Below the pieces are notes generated by a model, which saw only the letters and a list, made by a program, of their open reading frames with translations, did no database searches and was not told the origin of the DNA. Shown here in pieces: positions 45,335 to 55,582 of a stretch of DNA of 64,000 bases. Within the stretch, counting starts at the first letter, position 1, and the number at the start of each line of letters is the position of its first letter. Source of the DNA: Candidatus Trichofilum aggregatum (GTDB lineage Bacteria; Chloroflexota; Anaerolineae; Promineifilales; Promineifilaceae); NCBI GenBank assembly GCA_016716885.1, contig JADJUV010000173.1, positions 116,572 through 180,571 on the forward strand, given 5' to 3'. The position numbers and the translations under genes were made by a program.

Positions 45335-47111
45335 ATGAAAACATCTTGGGAAACATATACCAACGGGACAACCCATTACATCCAGATCAACGCCCAAGAA
45401 CTGGTTGTAGGTAGCCATAGCGGTTCGGGTCATACTGATAATGCGGGAGCCGTTCGCCACGCCGAATTTTTGCAGGGACAATACCATGATCTGATCCGCA
45501 CTCAGTTTGGGCCGGAGGTGTTGGCGGAGGTGATAGAGGCTGTTCACGCGGCCGCGACCCATCCCCCCTTCCTCGCCCAACGAGAACACCAGGCCAAACT
45601 CCACGCCTTCCTCGACGCTATCCCCCTGGACCCCACCCTCAATGACCTGGCCCGCTGGCCTGACACCGAACACGGTTATGGCCATTACGGCAATGCCGGG
45701 GGCTACAAAACCATCGTCCATAGCGACACGCTCACCCTGACGACCGAACGGGATCAAGCCATTTTAGAAACGACGGTTAGCGGCGACACCATCGCCACTC
45801 TCAAACTTCCCGGTCATATTTCTGATGTCGTAGCCCTGGCGGATCATTTTTACCTGCTGGTTAGTAACAACATGGCCGTGATTACCCCCGATGGCACACT
45901 CGCGGCCGCGCCCGATTCTGCTTTCTTCGGTTCTGAATTGCGTCTGGGTCGCCTGCACCGGCACAACAACACCATTGTTTACCAATACCATTGGCTCCAG
46001 GCGCCTTACGGCCAGGGGCTATTGCGTTACGAGATAGGACAGGGATTCACCGGCCGTTGGGCGTATGATTTGCCCCCACTGGAGCAATTTCGTTACTTTT
46101 TGGACTGGGCACGCGGCCGCAACATCCTCCACCTCACCCACCAGGACGCCGACTGCGACGCTATCGGTAGCGCCTTTGCCCTCAGCCAGGTTATTCCGGG
46201 AGACCTGGGGTTTGCCCGTGGCCTCAAAACATCGGCCCAGGATTTAGCCGAGGGGCTGAGCCTCACCTACCATCCTCGACCCGGATCCGTTGGCTTACGA
46301 ATACGTCATTATTTACGACACTCCTAACCTCAAGCAGTTGGCTCTGCCCCTACCCCCCCGCTTTGCCCTCTTTGACCACCACGTGCCCGGTGGTCATCGT
46401 TACAGCAACTTCCAAAACGACCTGCAAAAAGACGCCGAATGGACCTGGGTCAAGCCGATTAGCTCCACCTGCGCCCTGTTGACCGAACTGTTTACCGAAC
46501 TGGGCATTACCATCACCCGACCCATGAGCCTGGCCCTGGCCGCCGGCATGGTGACCGACACATCCTGGCTGACCATCGCCAACGCCCCCATGCTTCGCCA
46601 TCTGGCGCTGGCATTAGAACCCAACAAACTGTATCTGGAAGATGTATATGTCTTGATTGATAGTCCGAATCGGCAGGCACAGCGGCAAGCGGCGGTGTTG
46701 CAGGCTTTGCGCCACGTGGAAATACGCCAGGAGCAGGGATTATCTTTGTTGGGCACCTTAACGGACAGTTACGACAACGGTTTTGCCGTGATGGGGGCCT
46801 TGGCCCGGCTGGGGGCAGATGTGCGCCTGGTGGCCTTTCCGAAGGGGGAAGCGCTAGGAACTCAGACAGCTCCCACGAGTTCCCCTCAGTTCCCCCCAGT
46901 TCCGCCCAACCATTCTCAGGTCATGTTTGAGTGTGATGGGGTGTTGGTGGAACAAAGGGGGATTAATTTTGAGCGGGCAGGTCGGGAGATCGCGGCCGCG
47001 TGGCCTGACAGCGAAACCTGGGGCACACAATCATGGGGCCGGGTGGTAGCCCCCATCACCCCAGCGGAACTATTAGCGCAGGTGCTTACTTATCTCAGCC
47101 ATAACCTCTAA
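45335..47111 (+). CDS. DHH-family phosphoesterase with N-terminal unknown domain (one frameshift)
   Basis: The frame from 45335 has about 240 residues of unassigned, beta-rich sequence followed by the first DHH motif (L-T-H-Q-D-A-D-C-D-A-I-G-S-A). It breaks at 46271-46284. The neighbouring frame continues D-P-D-P-L-A-Y-E-Y-V-I-I-Y-D-T with the third motif F-D-H-H-V-P-G-G and the rest of the domain to 47111. DHH proteins hydrolyse cyclic dinucleotides, nanoRNA or polyphosphate; which applies here is unclear. Around 46857-46910 a block of GGAACTC-type repeats is read in frame as a Pro/Thr/Ser loop. TTG at 45332 is an alternative start. Confidence 0.8.
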
Positions 47112-47206
47112 CCAGCGTGAGAGAACCCCCCTCGCCCCGTTTGGCTTTTAGCTCAGGGGCGGTGGCTGGATTACAATTAGAAGGAATTTTGTTGAAGGAG
47201 TTCATT

Positions 47207-49267
47207 ATGTCTCTTACACCACCCATCGCTACGGTGCGGCCGCATACCCTACCCGCTCATGGCAACACCCGCATAGACAATTACTACTGGCTGCGCGAGC
47301 GCGAAAACCCGGACGTGATCGCTTATCTCGAAGCCGAAAACAGTTACACCAAAACCATCCTCAACGACACCGAAGCGTTACAAGAAACGCTTTTTCAAGA
47401 GATGAAAGGGCGCATCCAGGAAACCGATCTCTCCGTGCCGGTGAAGATGGGGAATTATTACTACTACACCCGCACCGAAGAGGGCAAACAGTACGACATC
47501 CATTGCCGCAAACAAGGCAACATGGAAGGTGACGAAGAGATACTCCTGGATGTAAACCACCTGGCCGGATCATCACCCTATTGCGCCATCGGTGTTTTTG
47601 AACCCAGCCCCAGCCATAAACTCCTGGCCTACTCGGTGGACCTGTCGGGCAACGAAAGCTACACCCTGTATGTGAAAGATCTCTCCACTGGCGAACTCCT
47701 ACCGGACACAATTCCGGCTACTTACTACAGTGTGGCCTGGGCCAACGACAACAAAACCCTCTTCTACAATGTGCTGGATGAAGCCTTACGCCCTTACCAG
47801 CTTCGTCGCCACATTCTGGGCACAGCCGCCCATGATAATGTCACCGTTTATCAGGAAGATGATGCCCGCTTTTATCTTAATGTCACCAAGAGCAAAGATG
47901 ATGTTTATCTGTTGCTGGTTCTCAACAGCAAAGAATCAGACGAGGTGCGATTCCTCTCGGCCGATAAACCTACCGGGGAGTTCCAGACCATTCACCCCCG
48001 CGAACACAAAGTAGAATACGGAGCCGAACATCATCGCGGCCGCTTCTACATCTTCACCAACGCCGATGGCGCCCAAAACTTCAAAATCGTGACCGCGCCC
48101 GTAGACAATCCGGGCCGGGCCAACTGGACAGACCTGTTACCCTATGATCCGGCCATCAAAATTGATGCATTAGAACCGTTCCGCGATCATCTCGTCATTT
48201 ACCAACGGCAAGACGGTCTACGGCAAATTCGTATCGGCGATCTCAACAATGATGAATATCATCTGATTGAGTTTCCTGAACCGGTTTACTCCGCCTGGGG
48301 GGGACACAATCCTGAATTTGACAGCCAGATGGTCCGTTTTCATTACACGTCATTGGTTACACCTGAGTCCGTGTTTGATTATGACATGGTGACGCGGATG
48401 CGGATTCTCAGGAAACAGCACCCGGTGTTGGGAGGCTATGATCCGGAGCAATATACCTCAGAGCGGATGTGGGCCAAGGCCGAGGACGGAACCCGGATAC
48501 CGATTTCCCTGGTGTACAAAAAAGGGGCCAGAGATCGCGGCCGCGCCCCCCTCTTGCTCTATGGCTACGGCTCCTACGGCCACTCCATTGACCCGTACTT
48601 CTCATCCAACCGGCTCAGCCTGATGGATCGGGGCCTCATTTATGCCATCGCCCACATTCGGGGCGGCGGCGAAATGGGCCGCCCCTGGTACGAAAGCGGC
48701 AAATACCTCACCAAACGCAACAGCTTCACCGACTTCATCGCCTGCGCCGAACACCTCATCGCCACAGAATACACCTCGCCAGAGCAACTTGTGGCCTTGG
48801 GCGGCAGTGCCGGTGGCCTGCTCATGGGCGCGGTTGCCACCCTACGCCCTGACCTGTTTCAGGGGGTCATTGCCGACGTGCCGTTTGTAGATGTGATTAC
48901 CACCATGAGCGACCCCACCATCCCCCTCACCGTAACCGAGTATGAGGAGTGGGGCAACCCGGAGAACGAGGAATATTACCAATACATGCTCTCCTACTCA
49001 CCCTACGACAACGTCGAGGCCAAAACGTATCCCAACCTGATGGTCACCGCCGGGCTAAATGATCCCCGCGTGCAATATTGGGAACCGGCCAAATGGGTGG
49101 CTAAACTCCGCGCCACCAAAACGGATGACAACTTGCTCCTGCTCCGTACCAACATGGGAGCCGGGCACGCTGGTGCATCCGGTCGTTACGACTTCCTGCG
49201 CGAGGTAGCCAACGATTATGCCTTCTTCTTGAAGGTGCTGGGGCTGACGGAAAGGAGTTCATCATGA
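47207..49267 (+). CDS. ptrB: Oligopeptidase B (S9A serine peptidase)
   Basis: 686 residues from the ATG at 47207 (GAAGGAG upstream), the same length as the E. coli enzyme. The N-terminal R-I-D-N-Y-Y-W-L-R-E-R-E and a seven-bladed propeller precede the hydrolase domain with G-Y-G-S-Y-G, I-A-H-I-R-G-G-G-E-M-G-R, the catalytic Ser in G-G-S-A-G-G-L-L, Asp in L-N-D-P-R-V and His in G-A-G-H-A-G-A-S-G-R. It cleaves short peptides after Arg or Lys in the cytoplasm. An upstream in-frame start at 47117 is not supported. It ends with ATGA, overlapping a short downstream frame. Confidence 0.93.
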   Translation: MSLTPPIATVRPHTLPAHGNTRIDNYYWLRERENPDVIAYLEAENSYTKTILNDTEALQETLFQEMKGRIQETDLSVPVKMGNYYYYTRTEEGKQYDIHCRKQGNMEGDEEILLDVNHLAGSSPYCAIGVFEPSPSHKLLAYSVDLSGNESYTLYVKDLSTGELLPDTIPATYYSVAWANDNKTLFYNVLDEALRPYQLRRHILGTAAHDNVTVYQEDDARFYLNVTKSKDDVYLLLVLNSKESDEVRFLSADKPTGEFQTIHPREHKVEYGAEHHRGRFYIFTNADGAQNFKIVTAPVDNPGRANWTDLLPYDPAIKIDALEPFRDHLVIYQRQDGLRQIRIGDLNNDEYHLIEFPEPVYSAWGGHNPEFDSQMVRFHYTSLVTPESVFDYDMVTRMRILRKQHPVLGGYDPEQYTSERMWAKAEDGTRIPISLVYKKGARDRGRAPLLLYGYGSYGHSIDPYFSSNRLSLMDRGLIYAIAHIRGGGEMGRPWYESGKYLTKRNSFTDFIACAEHLIATEYTSPEQLVALGGSAGGLLMGAVATLRPDLFQGVIADVPFVDVITTMSDPTIPLTVTEYEEWGNPENEEYYQYMLSYSPYDNVEAKTYPNLMVTAGLNDPRVQYWEPAKWVAKLRATKTDDNLLLLRTNMGAGHAGASGRYDFLREVANDYAFFLKVLGLTERSSS

Positions 49268-49761
49268 GTTCAACTTTAGCTATTAGTCGTTCAAAACGCG
49301 CCAAACGGTCCTTTGTTGGAAAACAAGGCCAAACAAGGCCCCCAAACTTTTGCCCAAACGGTACAAAGCATTGATTGGTCATTACAACCGCCGGAGTTAT
49401 TTTTGCGGGCTATTGACCTGGCTCTGGCCTAAAATGGCGCTGTCGCTGTCAACTGCCAAAGATGGGTTCGCGTTTCCCCAACCATACCCGATTACAGGAT
49501 GCTTACGTCTTTCCACTAAAGCTCATATTCTGCGGGAAAGGTGACAGTGGCATTACCAATCCATGCGGGAACGCAGGCAGAGAAAATATCGGGGACATGG
49601 GTGGCGTTAAAGGATGGCAGGTGCGCGGCCGCAACCCTCAAAGCCCATGCGCACTCGACCAGATGATAGCTCCATTCTCTAGCGAAAGTGTAGAAGCACC
49701 GTTGCTTACTGGGCTTTGTGATGGGTTCTCAGCTGTGATCAGTTGCTTTTCGAGTTCCTAG
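49264..49761 (+). pseudogene. Degenerate remnants of one or two small genes
   Basis: The oligopeptidase stop overlaps an ATG (49264), but that frame ends after 36 codons. In other frames there are protein-like words: Q-T-V-Q-S-I-D-W-S-L-Q-P-P-E-L-F-L-R-A-I-D-L-A-L, then F-P-N-H-T-R-L-Q-D-A-Y, then R-K-Y-R-G and G-T-W-V-A-L-K-D-G-R. They recall the small two-gene units common in Chloroflexota (a helical protein followed by a DUF5678-like protein), from memory only. No frame is long enough to be functional. Confidence 0.35.
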
Positions 49762-49790
49762 AGTTCCCCTGAGTTCCCACGAGTTCCTAT
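49751..49790. repeat. Inverted GGAACTC units (GAGTTCCT/GAGTTCCC), four copies
   Basis: Four units run right into the start codon at 49789, leaving no room for a normal ribosome binding site. Confidence 0.88.
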
Positions 49791-50933
49791 GCACCACTCC
49801 TTCGGACAAATCTACGCTGGTAAAACTGTTCTCGTCACCGGGCACACCGGTTTCAAAGGTTCCTGGTTAAGCCTCTGGCTTCAAGCGTTGGGGGCTAACG
49901 TGGTTGGTTTTAGCCTGGAACCGCCCACCGACCCCAATATGTTTACCCTGACCGGGGCCGGGCAAGGTATGGTGGACGAGCGAGGGGATGTGCGGGACGC
50001 GGCCGCGCTCCAATCCCTTCTCGCCACCCACCAACCCCAGGTCATCTTCCACCTGGCCGCCCAACCCCTCGTCATCCCCGGCTACCAGGACCCACTCACC
50101 ACCTTCACCACCAACACCACCGGCACGATCAACCTGCTCGACGCGGTTCGTCACTCAGCACTCAGCACTCAGCACTCAGCACTCACCCTCAGCCCTCAGC
50201 CCTCGCTGTTGTCTGCATCACCACCGATAAAGTGTACGAAAACCAGGAAATGCCCTGGGGCTACCGCGAAAACGACCGCCTGGGTGGAGCCGACCCCTAC
50301 AGCGCCAGCAAAGCCATGGCCGAACTAGCCATTGCCGCCTATCGCCAGAGCTACTTCCCCCCAGAAAAGTATGACCAACATCATGTGGCCGTCGCTTCCA
50401 CACGGGCAGGCAACGTCATCGGCGGGGGCGATTTTGCCCCCTACCGGCTGGTTCCTGACTGCATGAAAGCGCTCCTGGCTGATGAATCGCTGGGCCTGCG
50501 CAACCCCAACGCCGTCCGACCCTGGCAACACGTCTTGGAGCCAATAGCCGGTTATTTGTGGGTAGGTGCTCGCCTGCTCACCGAGGGTCCCCGCTTCGCC
50601 GAACCCTGGAACTTTGGCCCCCAAGAGCGCCGGGGTGTCTCAACCCGGCAAATTGTAGAAAAGGCCATTGAGCTATGGGGCAGCGGGGCCTGGACGCACC
50701 TGGAGCCGGAAGTGGTGTGGAAAGAGTCTCACCTCTTAACCATGAACTGGGACAAAGCCGCCCGTCTGTTGGGCTGGCAACCGCTCTATACCTGGGATCA
50801 GGCGTTGGCTGAAACGGTAGCCTGGTTCAAAGCCTACCAACGTGGTGACAACATGACCCAGGTGACGATTGAACAGATAAAACGGTATACGCTTTGCGGC
50901 CGCGAACACCAACTACCCTGGTCAAACTCATAG
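49789..50933 (+). CDS. rfbG: CDP-glucose 4,6-dehydratase, frame broken at a heptamer repeat
   Basis: A short-chain dehydrogenase of the extended type. The first frame has the NAD-binding V-L-V-T-G-H-T-G-F-K-G-S-W-L-S, D-V-R-D, F-H-L-A-A-Q-P-L-V and N-L-L-D-A-V-R-H; the second frame has C-I-T-T-D-K-V-Y, D-P-Y-S-A-S-K (catalytic Tyr and Lys), N-V-I-G-G-G-D and R-P-W-Q-H-V-L-E. The break lies in the 7-base repeat CACTCAG at 50151-50209. Adding one unit, or removing two, restores one frame of about 383 residues. The enzyme makes CDP-4-keto-6-deoxyglucose for dideoxysugar synthesis of cell-surface glycans. No sibling sugar genes are adjacent. Confidence 0.88.
50151..50209 (+). repeat. CACTCAG heptamer array inside the CDP-glucose dehydratase gene
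   Basis: Five consecutive units (four exact CACTCAG, then CACTCAC) and three degenerate ones (CCTCAG, CCCTCAG, CCCTCG). It is encoded between the conserved N-L-L-D-A-V-R-H and C-I-T-T-D-K words. Unit length 7 is not a multiple of 3, so each gain or loss changes frame; all frames through the array are open. Confidence 0.92.
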
Positions 50934-51002
50934 GAACTCAAGGAACTCGTGGGAACTCATGTTAAGTTCCCACAAGTTCCCCTTAGTTCCTACGAGTTCC
51001 CT
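50922..51002. repeat. GGAACTC hairpin between dehydratase and acyl-CoA dehydrogenase genes
   Basis: Three or four direct GGAACTC units (from 50922) are followed after a 7-base spacer by four inverted units GTTCCC/GTTCCT ending at 51002, giving a long potential stem. The upstream gene's stop TAG is in the first linker. Confidence 0.9.
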
Positions 51003-51019
51003 CTATCTAGGAGCCTCCC

Positions 51020-52195
<1,176 letters not shown>

Positions 52196-52228
52196 GAGAG
52201 GGGAGTTTGGCGTTTTTAATCGCTCTCT

Positions 52229-52259
52229 GGAGACTAAGAGATTAAGAGACTGAGAGATT
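52229..52259. repeat. GAGACTAA/GAGATTAA/GAGACTGA octamer repeat
   Basis: About four 8-base units in the gap between the acyl-CoA dehydrogenase and the hydratase genes, without the inverted half seen at other sites. Confidence 0.85.
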
Positions 52260-52311
52260 TCCAGATGTCGTTCTCATTTTTGCCCAGGGCAAGTATGCCA
52301 GTGGAATTTTT

Positions 52312-53115
52312 ATGAACTACGAAACCTTAGCCGTACAACAGGTTGGCAGTGTGATCTCGGTGTATCTGAATCGCCCTGATGTTCGCAACGCCATGAACCG
52401 GCAGATGGTGCGGGAGTTGCTGGACTTCTTCCAATCCATTAAGCGGGATCGGGCGGTGCGGGCAGTGGTGCTTGGGGCGCATGGCCCGACATTTTGTGCG
52501 GGTGGTGACATCAAGGAGTTACGCGAGGATTTGGCAATTCCCCCACAAGCACAAATGTCTCAGGTGGAAGTGTTTGATACCATGCTCCGGGCGGTGAATG
52601 AAGCTCCCCAGGTGGTTATAGCCCGCATTCAGGGGGATGTGATGGGGGGAGGTGTGGGGCTGATTTCTGTGGCTGATATGGCAGTCGCGGCCGCAAACGT
52701 TAAAATAGGTCTCCCTGAAGTGCGCTTAGGGCTGGTCCCCGCCATTATCTCTCCCTATGTGGTAGCCCGCATTGGGCTGGCGCGGGCCAGGGAGTGGATG
52801 TTGCGGGGGTTACGCGTAAAGGCTGAGGACGCGGCCGCGCACGGCCTCATTACCATGACCTGCCCCCCCGACCAACTCGATCAACAAGTCACAGCTTTAC
52901 TCAATGATGTACTCCAGGCTCCAGCCACGGCCCTGGCCGCCTGCAAAGCCCTACTTTTTGAAGTAGCCGCCAAATCCGTAGATGAAACCAGCGGTTATCG
53001 CGTCAATTTGCTCAACCAACTCCGCACCAGCCCTGACGGACAAGAAGGCATGGTGGCTTTTGTGCAAAAACGACCCGCCAGTTGGGTAGAGACAGTCACC
53101 ATTCCCGATTCCTAA
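52312..53115 (+). CDS. Enoyl-CoA hydratase/isomerase family protein
   Basis: 267 residues of the crotonase fold. L-N-R-P-D-V-R-N-A-M-N, F-C-A-G-G-D-I-K-E-L (oxyanion loop), I-Q-G-D-V-M-G-G-G-V-G-L (second oxyanion glycine) and L-P-E-V-R-L-G-L-V-P (a Glu commonly catalytic) are recognisable. L-G-L-V-P-A-I-I-S-P-Y-V is typical of methylglutaconyl-/geranoyl-type hydratases. It lies behind an acyl-CoA dehydrogenase on the same strand, so both probably act in one catabolic route. The start codon has no strong ribosome binding site. GCGGCCGC copies are at 52687 and 52830. Confidence 0.9.
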   Translation: MNYETLAVQQVGSVISVYLNRPDVRNAMNRQMVRELLDFFQSIKRDRAVRAVVLGAHGPTFCAGGDIKELREDLAIPPQAQMSQVEVFDTMLRAVNEAPQVVIARIQGDVMGGGVGLISVADMAVAAANVKIGLPEVRLGLVPAIISPYVVARIGLARAREWMLRGLRVKAEDAAAHGLITMTCPPDQLDQQVTALLNDVLQAPATALAACKALLFEVAAKSVDETSGYRVNLLNQLRTSPDGQEGMVAFVQKRPASWVETVTIPDS

Positions 53116-53302
53116 CCTGGCCCAACCGAACCAACGCAGTTTTTGCCACGAATTAAACGAAACCGCACGGAGGGGAAAAAAAAAAGGAAATTCGCAATTC
53201 GTGACCCCGGCCGTCGCAGGGGGCGGGGCTGAGCTTTTTGCTCACCGTACAAGTAACTGACCAGCAACTACTAATTCATCCTTATTTCCACAGGAGACCC
53301 CC

Positions 53303-54256
53303 ATGAGAGACGTTCGCATTCTACGCTCTTTTATCGCCCCGGACTCATTAGCCGAGATTATTAATGACGAATATTTATTCGACTCTCCGGTAATCTGTAA
53401 AATGTTCAGCAAATTGCTCCGTACCCAGGACAATGACCATTATCAGGTGAAAACCGAAAGTCAAAAATACGTGGCCCGCATTTATCAGCCAGAGGAACGG
53501 CTCATGCGCCATGAGTCCGACTATCTGTTTGAACTGGATTGGCTCACTTTCCTGCGTGATCGCGGTTGCCCGGTCGCCTTCCCCATTCGGCGCAAAGATG
53601 GGGGCTACCTGGGTAAACTAAACGCCCCGGAAGGATTGCGTTACTATGCCCTCTTCAGTTTTGCTCCCGGTGAGCCGATGACCGTCCGAGATATGGATCA
53701 ACTGTTTGTCGTCGGCGAAAAGATGGCTCGTATTCATGTCGCTTCTAACGATTACCGCAGTCCCCACGGACGCCAACAGGCAGACCTGGCCTTCCTGGCC
53801 GATCGTCCTCTGGAAAGAATGAAGCAGTTTTGGGAAAAGAATGACTTTGAAGACCTACAATTTTTGGTCGCTTCAGCCGAAGAGGCGCGGGATGAGATAC
53901 AACAGTTGATAGGCCATCTCAAAGATACGGATGCCTGGGGCGTTATTGGGGGTGACTTCCACAACACCAATGTCCATTTCGACGCTCAAGGGCAGGCCAC
54001 CTTCTTCAACTTCGACTTGTGCTCCTACGGCTGGCGGGCGTATGACATTGCTACCTTCCTCTCTAATACCAACTTGCTCCATGAGCCGGTGCAATATTCC
54101 GAAGCCTTTTTTGCCGGTTATTACTCAGTGCGGCCGCTGACCGAAGCGGAGCATCGTACCCTGCAACCGTTTATGACCCTGCGGCGCATCTGGCTCATGG
54201 GATCCTTCGCTGTAAAAGACGGCATGGCTGGTTACACCTTCATGGCCCAAATCTAA
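53303..54256 (+). CDS. Phosphotransferase (APH/choline-homoserine kinase-like) protein
   Basis: 317 residues with the protein-kinase-like fold of aminoglycoside/choline kinases. Y-V-A-R-I-Y-Q (ATP-binding Lys position replaced by Arg), A-P-G-E-P-M and the Brenner-like motif I-G-G-D-F-H-N-T-N-V-H-F are visible; the usual H-G-D is G-G-D here, with the catalytic Asp and the Asn kept. The metal motif is F-N-F-D-L-C instead of F-D-F-D. Strong ribosome binding site (AGGAG). The substrate is unknown; no antibiotic role is implied. It sits between catabolic acyl-CoA genes, which offers no clear hint. Confidence 0.8.
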   Translation: MRDVRILRSFIAPDSLAEIINDEYLFDSPVICKMFSKLLRTQDNDHYQVKTESQKYVARIYQPEERLMRHESDYLFELDWLTFLRDRGCPVAFPIRRKDGGYLGKLNAPEGLRYYALFSFAPGEPMTVRDMDQLFVVGEKMARIHVASNDYRSPHGRQQADLAFLADRPLERMKQFWEKNDFEDLQFLVASAEEARDEIQQLIGHLKDTDAWGVIGGDFHNTNVHFDAQGQATFFNFDLCSYGWRAYDIATFLSNTNLLHEPVQYSEAFFAGYYSVRPLTEAEHRTLQPFMTLRRIWLMGSFAVKDGMAGYTFMAQI

Positions 54257-54327
54257 CCAATAAATCAGGAGTTTCCACCGCCAAGACGTGAAGGACACCA
54301 AGATTTTCTCGGGGCTTTTATTCCCCT

Positions 54328-54582
54328 TAGGAACGAGAATGAAATAACTTACAGGAGACTGGAAACGAGACCTTCATTACGAAAGTCGGACCTACGTTTT
54401 TATGACCAGCCTCACCCTCGGTTTGTCACCGAAAACCCCCACCCCTAACCCCGCCCCCAGGGGCGAGAACTTCTGGGCGCGGTTTTCGGGGGAAAACCGC
54501 GCCCCAGGCTCCCCCTTCCCCGGGAAGGGGTTAGGAGATGGGTCTTCCGACTCAATTTACGAAGGGCTTAGGTAAAGCTCTA
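54328..54582. repeat. Long dispersed intergenic repeat, copy B
   Basis: It matches copy A at 26492-26738 over about 250 bases, with a more GC-rich central hairpin here (GCGCGGTTTTC / GAAAACCGCGC). It is preceded by CGCCAAGACGTGAAGGACACCAAG, related to words near 2010 and 26440, and followed by a tail that reappears at 58610-58650. There is no gene. Confidence 0.8.
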
Positions 54583-54705
54583 TGAGTCTCTCATCTCAGT
54601 TCCCTCGGTTATTTAATCCTTGATCCTTAGCGATCTTGGCGTCTTGGCGGTTCCTTTTTCAGTGCTCTCACCATTGTATAGCTGTTCAGATAATCGTTTG
54701 AGGTC

Positions 54706-54765
54706 TTTGTTTGTAGTGACCGCTTTGGCGGCGTGCTAACCCGCTAAAGCGGTCACTCAACAAAG
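54706..54765. repeat. GACCGCTTTAGCGGGC hairpin, copy 3
   Basis: The arms CTTTGTTTGTAGTGACCGC and GCGGTCACTCAACAAAG surround a less regular centre. It lies just upstream of the MOSC gene. Confidence 0.82.
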
Positions 54766-54789
54766 TTTTCTTGAAAGCTATAGTTGCTT

Positions 54790-55530
54790 ATGAACAACGA
54801 TTTTCTCGAAGTCGGGCGTGTCAAGGCCCTTTATCGGTATCCGGTTAAATCCATGTGCGGGGAGTCGCTAGAGGCGGTTGGTTTGGGCTGGTATGGCCTG
54901 GATGGGGATCGCCGTTTTGCCTTTATTCGGGGAGATCAGGCCAACTCTGGTTTTCCCTGGCTGACCGGGCGACAAATTCCGGACATGATCCAGTACAAGG
55001 TCCGGTTTACGGCTCCGAATGATTTGTTGCAATCGCCGGTAGAGGTGGAAACGCCTCGCGGCCGCGTTCTCCCCGTCCAATCAGCCGAATTATGCCAGGA
55101 ACTGGCCCACGCTTACGGCCAAGATGTCCAGTTCATGAAACTCAAGCGCGGCCTGTTTGATAGCCTGCCCCTCTCCATCATGAGCACTGCCACCGCCGAC
55201 GCCTTGAGCGAATCATCCGGGTTGCCGGTCGATTTCCGCCGTTTCCGCCAAAACATCATCATCGAGACCTTCTCCGGTCAGCCCTTTGCCGAAGAAAGCT
55301 GGCTCGATGGCGTTCTCACCTTCGGCGACCAGCCTGATGCGCCACGCATTCGCCTTAACCGGCGCATTGAACGGTGTGCCATGATTAATCTGGACCCGGA
55401 CACCAGCGAAAAACGGCCCGCCCTGCTTCGCCACGTGGCCCAAACCCGTGATAACTGCGTCGGCGTTCACGCCACACCGGAACATCAAGGGCCAATCCGC
55501 TTAGGGGATGTTGTAAGGTTATGGCTGTGA
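54790..55530 (+). CDS. MOSC domain protein
   Basis: 246 residues from the ATG at 54790 (TTG at 54784 is possible). An N-terminal MOSC beta-barrel (V-G-R-V-K-A-L-Y-R-Y-P-V-K-S-M-x-G-E) precedes the MOSC domain, whose conserved Cys lies in R-C-A-M-I-N-L-D-P-D-T. F-R-R-F-R-Q-N-I-I-I is also characteristic. Proteins of this plan (YcbX, mARC) bind the molybdenum cofactor and reduce N-hydroxylated compounds. No YcbX-type ferredoxin domain is fused. It is followed 52 bases later by the biotin carboxylase gene, possibly in one transcript. Confidence 0.88.
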   Translation: MNNDFLEVGRVKALYRYPVKSMCGESLEAVGLGWYGLDGDRRFAFIRGDQANSGFPWLTGRQIPDMIQYKVRFTAPNDLLQSPVEVETPRGRVLPVQSAELCQELAHAYGQDVQFMKLKRGLFDSLPLSIMSTATADALSESSGLPVDFRRFRQNIIIETFSGQPFAEESWLDGVLTFGDQPDAPRIRLNRRIERCAMINLDPDTSEKRPALLRHVAQTRDNCVGVHATPEHQGPIRLGDVVRLWL

Positions 55531-55582
55531 GATTTTTGCCCCAAAAGGCAACGCCACAAGAACAGTTAAGAGACTCTTGAGT

